Shown: piece after piece, positions 13,301 through 25,300 of the stretch
Layout: every line of letters starts with the position of its first letter
Position numbering within the stretch: the first letter of the stretch is position 1
Assembly (NCBI GenBank): GCA_030141605.1
Contig: JAQGDQ010000292.1
Location: forward strand, 186,001 to 250,000
Reading direction: 5' to 3'
From: Tubiluchus corallicola
Lineage: Eukaryota; Priapulida; Priapulimorpha; Priapulimorphida; Tubiluchidae
DNA: 64,000 nucleotides
Made by a program: the position numbers and the translations under genes
Notes under the pieces: generated by a model
Told to the model about the DNA's origin: nothing
The model's database searches: none
What the model saw: the letters and a program-made list of their open reading frames with translations, nothing else

Positions 13301-16300
13301 TGCCAATAACGTGTGACTTGAATGTAAAGAAATGCACATTATGTAGGTAATAATTTAACAAGAGTTAAATTTGCTAAGCTGCATGAAATTTAAAAACATT
13401 GGCAATTCAGCACAAGGGGTTAGAAATGTGAAAAACTTCGACATGTGATAAACTCTAATACCACAACAAAATACGTTACGTTATTCTAGCAACAGCAAAC
13501 AACAATATGCTTGAATATCAACTTAACCAGCCTAATACGTTAAAGTTATGAAAAGCAAGATTTGTTAGTACAGCCCACACTTTTAGCAGCCACACTACCA
13601 TCCACTGAAGCCAGTATATACAGTTTTGTTAAAAATGCTGTAATAAGCAATATACTCCACTGCACTCCATAACATACTTCAATGTGTTAACTGAAGAACC
13701 ATTGTCGGTGTAGACTTCAAATGATATATTTTCTGCTCTCAAAAGTATAAACTTCATTGCAAGCACGGCAGAACAAGCCAGACTGATATGACAGTCAATA
13801 TGTCACAAATTCTCAAAAAGCACAGTACAACATCCAGTCGTTAACCCATTTACCAAGTCTTTGTGTTTTGCTTGATCAATAAGCACATCTCGTTCTTCAC
13901 TGCCACACAGTGTCAGAAAGGTTCTTCTCTGCTTCTATTAATTGTCTAACATTCAAGATCAGCACACAGAGAGCAAGGTGTATGTCACAAGGCTCACGAG
14001 TAAGTAATTTTTATTATTAAATGATTCACTTCCAGGCCGGGGGTGATTACACTTAGCAAGGTACTTCTAGACTCTGGTCACACTGATCACTGGGTAATGG
14101 GGAAATTGTTTCACCTTCGGGATCAGCACACAGGAAGTTCACATGATCGTTGCGGTCACTGCTCCAGTATCAAATACTTCATATTTAGATACTTCTCATG
14201 GTACATCTGGTGATTGTGGTCACTGACCATGCTGAGGGAGCTCTTCTACTTAATTGCTTCGATTTCACGAACAGCATATAGTGCAAATTCTTCTGGCCGC
14301 TGATCTAGGTATTTTTTCTTAACCAGTTCATCTCAAATTGGTCAATACTTGAAAACCAGGCATATATTCTCCTGGTGTAAAGGTACTAGCACTAAATCTG
14401 CTAGGCAATTCATTACAAGCCACGTGAAAATCTGTTGGTCAAAGAGCTGTCATGCTTATCGGCATTAAATTGTGGAGAAGCATAAGACAAGCCTTCATGG
14501 GGGATCTTTGATCTAAAAGGCAACACTAATACATTCAGAATAATTTGGACTAGGGCTCCTGTTAAAGTACGTAAGCCAATTAAATCTTAACTAAACTTAA
14601 AATAGAAAGTTATGCTGAAGTAGGAGTGTGTATACGTATGAAACATAAAGAAAATTCCCGAATGACAAAGCGAAAAAAGTAAACTACATGTAAGCTATAC
14701 AAGACACAAAGACTGCTTAAACCATGAAAAACATGAAACTAACCAAACTAAAACTTGTTAGAATTGGACACCAAAACAGTTGCAAGTGTGTGATGAATTT
14801 AATGTAAACCTTTGCAGAAATGCTGTAGAAACACCCGAATCTAACATCTATTTGAAAAGCAACTGAATATGTAACTTTCATATTTTACCAGACAAGCTGC
14901 AAAGAGATTGGCAGATGGCAGAACTCAAAACGACAGTGAATATCCGGGTATCACAGTTTACTTGAAAAGCATGACACCATGAATGAAAATGCCATAAAAT
15001 TTTAAGTGCAAACATTTTAAACATTTGCAGTTGTATTGCTACATAAAATAGATTCCACTTCTACTTGTAATGCAATAGAACATATTGAAAAAGCAGCAGC
15101 ACAGACACTGGCCACAACAATTTTTTTTTACATTCTAACAACTAACAATTATCCGAGAAATCTCCAAAGAGAGTAGAGCAGAAATAAAACAATATAGAAC
15201 AACGAAACTATCCGTTTACCATCTTGTAGACACTAGACAAACTTAAAACAAATAGAAAGAAACTTACGCAAAGTAAAAATGCGAAAAAAGAGCCAAGTAT
15301 TATGCAGATGCTGCAGTAACAAAACAAAATTTCCTTTTCGTACTTAGCAACTTCATCAGAAATACTGCCTCTATGCTCACTGTTAAATGTTGACTGGGCT
15401 TGATTATAACCATCTGAATGCAAATTTCTTAATGGTGTGCTTGTTAATATCTCTGAGGATTGAAACACCTCATTTGAAATACCGGACAAGGTATCATGTC
15501 TGGTTGTTTCATTAGAAATTCCCAAAGTGTGCACTTCTGCTGCGGCTTTGTTTGACTTGGGCTCTTGCAGTTCTTTATGAACTTCGCTTTTATAACGACC
15601 TGACTCAGTACCATCATTTTCAGCCTCATCAAAACAACGGGTTAGAGTTATCTCAGAATCTGGATGCAAACAATCACAATACTGGCATACAGCAGTAGAG
15701 TACTTATTATCTAAATGCTGACTGAAGCTTTGAGACTTAGCGGATTTAGACTTAGCAATTTGCAAAGACGTGACACAGCTACAATGTGGGCACAACAACG
15801 TAAGCACACGAGTTGCTGGAGGTAAACAAATGCGACTTCCGTCAATACATTCCCAACTGGAAATAGATGAAACACCAGCAACACCTTGAGAATCAACTAA
15901 ACTGAACTTCCGGGTCACATTATTACTTGAATCAGCAAAATGGACATAAACATCACTCACAGCTCTGTCTTCTGTAGCAGATTCTGCTTTTGTTGCAACA
16001 TTTGAAGCAACATTTGTGACTTGTGATGAGTATTTTGCAGTTATGGGCAAATCTGCAGATCTAAATGGTGAATCTCTTACATGTTGTATTTCTTGTTTAA
16101 GTTTTGCTCTTGTGTAGTTTAATTCATGTAAGAGCATTTCCCTTGTGTGAGTTACTTCGTCACGTAAAGATGAAGTCATATGATTCACTTCCTCAAGTAG
16201 TTCATTATTACGGTAATTAAGTTCAGTGAGCATAACATTTTTTGTGCAGTTAATTTCTTCAAAAATTTTGGATAAATATTTCTCATGAGACCTCAAGTCA

Positions 16301-19300
16301 GAAGCTGCACTTGTAAAAGTTCCATGATGGGTAGCTTTGACTTCTTTTAGATTACTTAGCTTAGGCAAACAAATGTCTCTGCATGAGGGGCTTCTTTGTT
16401 TTGCAATACTAGTGCTTGGGAAAGAAAATGAATGTTTACATGTGGAAGAAAAAATTGGTTGCACATGCCCTGCTTCTGCCCAGCTTAGAAGCCTGTGTTT
16501 TACACCAAGTTTATCATACAGATGATAAGTCTGCTCAATGTTTTGATTGAGAGATACATTTAACTCGCTGCGATATAAGTGTCTGTCTGAAATAATATTG
16601 GTGTGTTCCAGAAATTTATTCTCTTTAATTGGTATATCAGTATCATTAAACTCCATAGCAGGCAAAGCAACGAAAAAACATTTTGCAATAAAGAGCTCAG
16701 ACTTATGTAACAGATACTTTGACTCCAGCTGTTTTCTCAAAGATAAACACTGCCTCGCTTCAGAATCAAGAAGTTCAAAACAGGAAGAATTTAGCAAAAC
16801 AAAGTGACAAGACAAATACAGATCAGATTCACTCTTGTCATCATCAAAATCTTCAGCTAAAGTGCAACTGAAAAGATCCGTATCTTCAGGAATATGTTTT
16901 ATCACCCACTCCATTGTTGCAAGAAAGGTGTCAGTGAGAGAGATGCTCTTGCTGAGATTTACAAACAAAGTGGAATCTGTACTAGAAGAATATACAGAAT
17001 CAGAACCCAGAAATGAGTTTGTCTCATCCAAATTAAGTTGCATCGGAAACTCATTTTCACTCTCTTCCACATCATATTTATTTACATGACTTACAACTTG
17101 GGAGGACAGATAATCCACATTTACCTTAGAGGGTATTTCAGGAGGATTGAAAAAAGATATCACTGGCTTAAGCTGAATGATGCTAGGAAAGAACTGAAGA
17201 GACACTTTGTCATCTAGTTCTGAAATTTCAATAGCCAAAGTATGCAGGAGCACTTCACTGGGTAATTTGGGAAAGTCACTATCATCAAAAACTAATTTAG
17301 GTTTGCAAGCTATTATTAAAGGTTCCCAAGTAAGTTCTTTAACGTGCTCCAAATCTACAATACCGGGTAATTGAACAACACTGACTGTCTGCAACTTGGG
17401 TTCTGTTTTACTAAGTAATACAGTTTCAAATAATTCTTGGGCCAAAACAATGTCTATAGGAGCTTGACTCGTTGGTTCAAGTAACTGTGATAAGTAATTA
17501 AATTTACTCATAAGCACATATTCGTCAACTGGAAATTGCGACGTAGATGTACAAGTCCAATTTACACTCAAAGGTAATTTACTACTTAATTCAATCTCAT
17601 ATGTGGACTTCACATGTCCATAAGCAGTTTTTTCTGCAGCAGCAGGTGCAAATAAAAGTAAGTTCTCAGTTTTTGTTTTGTCAAATAATATTTCAGCAAT
17701 ACTCTCACCCTTTCTTTCCACAATTAAATCAGACCCTTTCAAACTCACTTCTTCTAAAGGCTTAACAGCAGAGTCATGGGTATAATGTGCATGAAAGTAT
17801 GTGTCAGAATCATAATCAGATTCTTCCGATAACTCCAAGGCTGGTAGGCACTCCAATACCTCAACCTCAATAGGGATGCTTGCAGAAGAGCTAAGTGATT
17901 CTGCACTGGCATACAGAGAATCTTTGTCATCGAGAAATATTTGAAATGGCATTGATAATATGGCACTGCTCAGGAGTTCATTCTGTTCTGTTACTTGAAT
18001 AGCCAAAGTATGCAGGAGTACTCCATTGGGTAATTTGGGAAAGTCACTATCATCAAAAACTAATTTAGGTTTGCATGCTATTATTAGAGGTTCCCAAGCA
18101 AGTTCTTTAACGTGCTCCAAATCTACAATATCGGGTAATTGAACAACACTGACTGTCTGCAACTTGGGTTCTGTTTTACTAAGTAATACAGTTTCAAATA
18201 ATTCTTGAGCCAAAACAATGTCCTTAGGAGCTTGACTCGTTTGTTCAAATAACTGTGATAAGTAATTAGATTTACTCATAAGCACATATTCGTCAACTGG
18301 AAATTGCGACGTAGATGTACAAGTCCAATTTACACTCAAAGGTAATTTACTACTTAATTCAATCTCATATGTGGACTTCACATGTCCATAAGCAGTTTTT
18401 TCTGCAGCAGCAGGTGCAAATACAAGTAAATTCTCAGCTTTTGTTTTGTCAAATAATATTTCAGAAAAACTCTCACCCTTTCTTTCCACAATTAAATCAG
18501 ACCCTTTCAAACTCACTTCTTCTAAAGGCTTAACAGCAGAGTCATGGGTATAATGTGCATGAAAGTATGTGTCAGAATCATAATCAGATTCTTCCGATAA
18601 CTCCAAGGCTGGTTGGCACTCCAATACCTCAACCTCAATAGGGATGCTTGCAGAAGAGCTATGTGATTCTGCACTGGCATACAGAGAATCTTTGTCATCG
18701 AGAAATATTTGAAATGGCATTGATAATATGGCACTGCTCAGGAGTTCATTCTGTTCTGTTACTTGAATAGCCAAAGTATGCAGGAGTACTTCATTGGGTA
18801 ATTTGGGAAAGTCACTATCATCAAAAACTAATTTAGGTTTGCAAGCTATTATTAGAGGTTCCCAAGCAAGTTCTTTAACATGCTCCAAATCTACAATATC
18901 GGGTAATTGAACAACACTGACTGTCTGCAACTTGGGTTCTGTTTTACTAAGTAATACAGTTTCAAATAATTCTTGGGCCAAAACAATGTCCTTAGGAGCT
19001 TGACTCGTTGGTTCAAGTAACTGTGATAAGTAATTAAATTTACTCATAAGCACATATTCGTCAACTGGAAATTCTGACGTAGATATACAAGTCCAATTTA
19101 CACTCAAAGGTAATTTACTACTTAATTCAATCTCATATGTGGACTTCACATGTCCATAAGCAGTTTTTTCTGCAGTAGTAGGTGCAAATAAAAGTAAGTT
19201 CTCAGCTTTTGTTTTGTCAAATAATATTTCAGAAAAACTCTCACCCTTTTTTTCCATAATTAAATCAGACCCTTTCAAACTCACTTCTTCTAAAGGCTTA

Positions 19301-22300
19301 ACAGCAGAGTCATGGGTATAATGTGCATTAAAGTACGTGTCAGAATCATAATCAGATTCTTCCGATAACTCCAAGGCTGGTTGGCACTCCAATACCTCAA
19401 CCTCAATAGGGATGCTTGCAGAAGAGCTAAGTGATTCTGCACTGGCATACAGAGAATCTTTGTCATCGAGAAATATTTGAAATGGCATTGATAATATGGC
19501 ACTGCTCAGGAGTTCATTCTGTTCTGTTACTTGAATAGCCAAAGTATGCAGGAGTACTTCATTGGGTAATTTGGGAAAGTCACTATCATCAAAAACTAAT
19601 TTAGGTTTGCAAGCTATTATTAGAGGTTCCCAAGCAAGTTCTTTAATGTGCTCCAAATCTACAATATCGGGTAATTGAACAACACTGACTGTCTGCAACT
19701 TGGGTTCTGTTTTACTAAGTAATACAGTTTCAAATAATTCTTGGGCCAAAACAATGTCCTTAGGAGCTTGACTCGTTGGTTCAAGTAACTGTGATAAGTA
19801 ATTAAATTTACTCATAAGCACATATTCGTCAACTGGAAATTGCAACGTAGATGTACAAGTCCAATTTACACTCAAAGGTAATTTACTACTTAATTCAATC
19901 TCATATGTGGACTTCACATGTCCATAACCAGTTTTTTCTGCAGCAGTAGGTGCAAATAAAAGTAAGTTCTCAGCTTTTGTTTTGTCAAATAATATTTCAG
20001 AAATACTCTCACCCTTTCTTTCCACAATTAAATCAGACCCTTTCAAACTCACTTCTTCTAAAGGCTTAACAGCAGAGTCATGGGTATAATGTGCATGAAA
20101 GTACGTGTCAGAATCATAATCAGATTCTTCCGATAACTCCAAGGCTGGTTGGCACTCCAATACCTCAACCTCAATAGAGATGCTTGCAGAAGAGCTAAGT
20201 GATTCTGCACTGGCATACAGAGAATCTTTGTCATCGAGAAATATTTGAAATGGCATTGATAATATGGCACTGCTCAGGAGTTCATTCTGTTCTGTTACTT
20301 GAATAGCCAAAGTATGCAGGAGTACTTCATTGGGTAATTTGGGAAAGTCACTATCATCAAAAACTAATTTAGGTTTGCAAGCTATTATTAGAGGTTCCCA
20401 AGCAAGTTCTTTAACGTGCTCCAAATCTACAATATCGGGTAATTGAACAACACTGACTGTCTGTAACTTGGATTCTGTTTTACTAAGTAATACAGTTTCA
20501 AATAATTCTTGAGCCAAAACAATGTCCTTAGGAGCTTGACTCGTTGGTTCAAATAACTGTGATAAGTAATGAGATTTACTCATAAGCACATATTCGTCAA
20601 CTGGAAATTCTGACGTAGATGTACAAGTCCAATTTACACTCAAAGGTAATTTACTACTTAATTCAATCTCATATGTGGACTTCACATGTCCATAAGCAGT
20701 TTTTTCTGCAGTAGTAGGTGCAAATAAAAGTAAGTTCTCAGCTTTTGTTTTGTCAAATAATATTTCAGAAAAACTCTCACCCTTTTTTTCCATAATTAAA
20801 TCAGACCCTTTCAAACTCACTTCTTCTAAAGGCTTAACAGCAGAGTCATGGGTATAATGTGCATTAAAGTACGTGTCAGAATCATAATCAGATTCTTCCG
20901 ATAACTCCAAGGCTGGTTGGCACTCCAATACCTCAACCTCAATAGGGATGCTTGCAGAAGAGCTAAGTGATTCTGCACTGGCATACAGAGAATCTTTGTC
21001 ATCGAGAAATATTTGAAATGGCATTGATAATATGGCACTGCTCAGGAGTTCATTCTGTTCTGTTACTTGAATAGCCAAAGTATGCAGGAGTACTTCATTG
21101 GGTAATTTGGGAAAGTCACTATCATCAAAAACTAATTTAGGTTTGCAAGCTATTATTAGAGGTTCCCAAGCAAGTTCTTTAACATGCTCCAAATCTACAA
21201 TATCGGGTAATTGAACAACACTGACTGTCTGCAACTTGGGTTCTGTTTTACTAAGTAATACAGTTTCAAATAATTCTTGGGCCAAAACAATGTCCTTAGG
21301 AGCTTGACTCGTTGGTTCAAGTAACTGTGATAAGTAATTAAATTTACTCATAAGCACATATTCGTCAACTGGAAATTGCAACGTAGATGTACAAGTCCAA
21401 TTTACACTCAAAGGTAATTTACTACTTAATTCAATCTCATATGTGGACTTCACATGTCCATAAGTAGTTTTTTCTGCAGCAGCAGGTGCAAATACAAGTA
21501 AATTCTCAGCTTTTGTTTTGTCAAATAATATTTCAGAAATACTCTCACCCTTTCTTTCCACAATTAAATCAGACCCTTTCAAACTCACTTCTTCTAAAGG
21601 CTTAACAGCAGAGTCATGGGTATAATGTGCATGAAAGTACGTGTCAGAATCATAATCAGATTCTTCCGATAACTCCAAGGCTGGTTGGCACTCCAATACC
21701 TCAACCTCAATAGAGATGCTTGCAGAAGAGCTAAGTGATTCTGCACTGGCATACAGAGAATCTTTGTCATCGAGAAATATTTGAAATGGCATTGATAATA
21801 TGGCACTGCTCAGGAGTTCATTCTGTTCTGTTACTTGAATAGCCAAAGTATGCAGGAGTACTTCATTGGGTAATTTGGGAAAGTCACTATCATCAAAAAC
21901 TAATTTAGGTTTGCAAGCTATTATTAGAGGTTCCCAAGCAAGTTCTTTAACATGCTCCAAATCTACAATATCGGGTAATTGAACAACACTGACTGTCTGC
22001 AACTTGGGTTCTGTTTTACTAAGTAATACAGTTTCAAATAATTCTTGGGCCAAAAGAATGTCCTTAGGAGCTTGACTCGTTGGTTCAAGTAACTGTGATA
22101 AGTAATTAAATTTACTCATAAGCACATATTCGTCAACTGGAAATTCTGACGTAGATGTACAAGTCCAATTTACACTCAAAGGTAATTTACTACTTAATTC
22201 AATCTCATATGTGGACTTCACATGTCCATAAGCAGTTTTTTCTGCAGCAGTAGGTGCAAATAAAAGTAAGTTCTCAGCTTTTGTTTTGTCAAATAATATT

Positions 22301-25300
22301 TCAGAAATACTCTCACCCTTTCTTTCCACAATTAAATCAGACCCTTTCAAACTCACTTCTTCTAAAGGCTTAACAGCAGAGTCATGGGTATAATGTGCAT
22401 GAAAGTACGTGTCAGAATCATAATCAGATTCTTCCGATAACTCCAAGGCTGGTTGGCACTCCAATACCTCAACCTCAATAGAGATGCTTGCAGAAGAGCA
22501 AAGTGATTCTGCACTGGCATACAGAGAATCTTTGTTATCGAGAAATATTTGAAATGGCATTGATAATATGGCACTGCTCAGGAGTTCATTCTGTTCTGTT
22601 ACTTGAATAGCCAAAGTATGCAGGAGTACTTCATTGGGTAATTTGGGAAAGTCACTATCATCAAAAACTAATTTAGGTTTGCAAGCTATTATTAGAGGTT
22701 CCCAAGCAAGTTCTTTAACGTGCTCCAAATCTACAATATCGGGTAATTGAACGACACTGACTGTCTGCAACTTGGATTCTGTTTTACTAAGTAATACAGT
22801 TTCAAATAATTCTTCAGCCAAAACAATGTCCTTAGGAGCTTGACTCATTGGTTCAAGTAACTGTGATAAGTAATTAAATTTACTCATAAGCACATATTCG
22901 TCAACTGGAAATTCTGACGTAGATGTACAAGTCCAATTTACACTCAAAGGTAATTTACTACTTAATTCAATCTCATATGTGGACTTCACATGTCCATAAG
23001 CAGTTTTTTCTGCAGCAGTAGGTGCAAATAAAAGTAAGTTCTCAGCTTTTGTTTTGTCAAATAATATTTCAGAAATACTCTCACCCTTTCTTTCCACAAT
23101 TAAATCAGACCCTTTCAAACTCACTTCTTCTAAAGGCTTAACAGCAGAGTCATGAGTATAATGTGCATGAAAGTACGTGTCAGAATCATAATCAGATTCA
23201 TCCGATAACTCCAAGGCTGGTTGGCACTCCAATACCTCAACCTCAATAGAGATGCTTGCAGAAGAGCTAAGTGATTCTGCACTGGCATGCAGAGAATCTT
23301 TGTCATCGAGAAATATTTGAAATGGCATTGATAATATGGCACTGCTCAGGAGTTCATTCTGTTCTGTTACTTGAATAGCCAAAGTATGCAGGGGTACTTC
23401 ATTGGGTAATTTGGGAAAGTCACTATCACCAAAAACTAATTTAGGTTTGCAAGCTATTATTAGAGGTTCCCAAGCAAGTTCTTTAACGTGCTCCAAATCT
23501 ACAATATCGGGTAATTGAACGACACTGACTGTCTGTAACTTGGATTCTGTTTTACTAAGTAATACAGTTTCAAATAATTCTTGAGCCAAAACAATGTCCT
23601 TAGGAGCTTGACTCGTTGGTTCAAATAACTGTGATAAGTAATTAGATTTACTCATAAGCACATATTCGTCAACTGGAAATTCTGACGTAGATGTACAAGT
23701 CCAATTTACACTCAAAGGTAATTTACTACTTAATTCAATCTCATATGTGGACTTCACATGTCCATAAGCAGTTTTTTCTGCAGTAGTAGGTGCAAATAAA
23801 AGTAAGTTCTCAGCTTTTGTTTTGTCAAATAATATTTCAGAAAAACTCTCACCCTTTTTTTCCATAATTAAATCAGACCCTTTCAAACTCACTTCTTCTA
23901 AAGGCTTAACAGCAGAGTCATGGGTATAATGTGCATGAAAGTACGTGTCAGAATCATAATCAGATTCTTCCGATAACTCCAAGGCTGGTTGGCACTCCAA
24001 TACCTCAACCTCAATAGGGATGCTTGCAGAAGAGCTAAGTGATTCTGCACTGGCATACAGAGAATCTTTGTCATCGAGAAATATTTCAAACGGCATTGAT
24101 AATATCGGCACTGCTCAGGAGTTCATTCTGTTCTGATGTTTCAATAGCCAAAGTATGCAGAAGTACTTCATTGGCTAACTTGTCATGAAATAATAATTCA
24201 GGTTTGCAAGTTATTATTATTGGTTTCCAAGCAGGTTTCTCAATAACGGGTTCTAAAACTAAAGTATCAGGTAATTCACCAATATTAAGCACCTGTAATC
24301 TGCTTTCAGTTGCTGTGATTGATACTGTCTCAAAAGCTTCAGAAACTAAAGCAATTTCGTTTGGCTGTTCACATACATGCAAACTCAGTTGTAATAGTAA
24401 CCTTGATTTGTTAAAAATAATCTGTTCATTAATAGGAAATTGTGGATAAGCTTGAGTCAATATGTCAATTTCGTTTTCAATTGAATTATCACCAAAAAAC
24501 AATTTGAAAATATCATTATCATCTTTGCTCATATAAAATTCCTTTATGCTACCGCTTGCAACACCCAAGTTCATTTTAAAGAAGCCAGCCTTTATTCGAT
24601 ACAAGTAAAGTAATTTTCTTATAATATCTATCGAGGTCTCATCAGTTTTTGAATCAAAGTATATTTTTAGTAAGTAGTGCAGTTCTTCATCCTCAAAGGT
24701 CAAAGGAATTTCTTTAGGAAACACAGCATTTTCAATTAGTATATCTGGCAAGCTTTGGGATGTCAGTCTTGTAATCTCATAGTCCTGCCATGACAAATGA
24801 ACCTCCACTGGAAATGTTATGCACTGCACATTTTCTCCATAGGCTAATACTTTAACAAAAGATGCAAGCTTAACTATTTCAGCTTCTGTCCAACCAAAAA
24901 CCACTTCTAGAGGCAAAAAACTGGTATCTTCGATAGTATACCCCTCAAAAATTTCAACATTCAACCTTTTGATTTCTGAATCTGACCATGGTAACACTAC
25001 ATTGCACGGTAATAATACAAATGCATTAAAAATGGGCTTTAAAATCTCAAACATGCTCAGTTGTGTAATTTCAGTATCTTTCCACAGCAACGTCACAGTT
25101 TCTTGAAAATGACCGTCATTACTTACTAAACATTTTGATGCAGAATTAATAACTAATTTGCTTAACTCTGGTTCCGTCCATGAAATAAATACATCTTTTG
25201 GTACTGATTGCATAGTTGCTGTTTCAAATGTCCACATACTCTTGACAAACAACAATACTAATTCATAGTCTACCCACGAAATGTCGACGGTTTTAGGAAA

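Noticed and set aside
14220..14520. Coding exon in the 3' flank of the giant ORF
   Set aside because: Less AT-rich than its surroundings, but all minus-strand frames are closed by stops and no similarity is visible.
17547..24089. Recurring 70-72-codon ORFs on other frames of the array
   Set aside because: They are shadows of the 768-bp coding repeat and recur every 768 bp.
17199..24110. Repeat array as CRISPR or satellite DNA
   Set aside because: The unit is 768 bp, fully coding and in frame. There are no short direct repeats with spacers, and the genome is eukaryotic.
15208..24111. Second half of the giant ORF as a separate gene
   Set aside because: It has no start codon before repeat unit 1, no promoter or acceptor, and one base separates it from an otherwise continuous repeat protein.
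24086..24111. Programmed ribosomal frameshift
   Set aside because: No X-XXY-YYZ heptamer or following pseudoknot is evident. A sequencing, assembly or mutational insertion is simpler.
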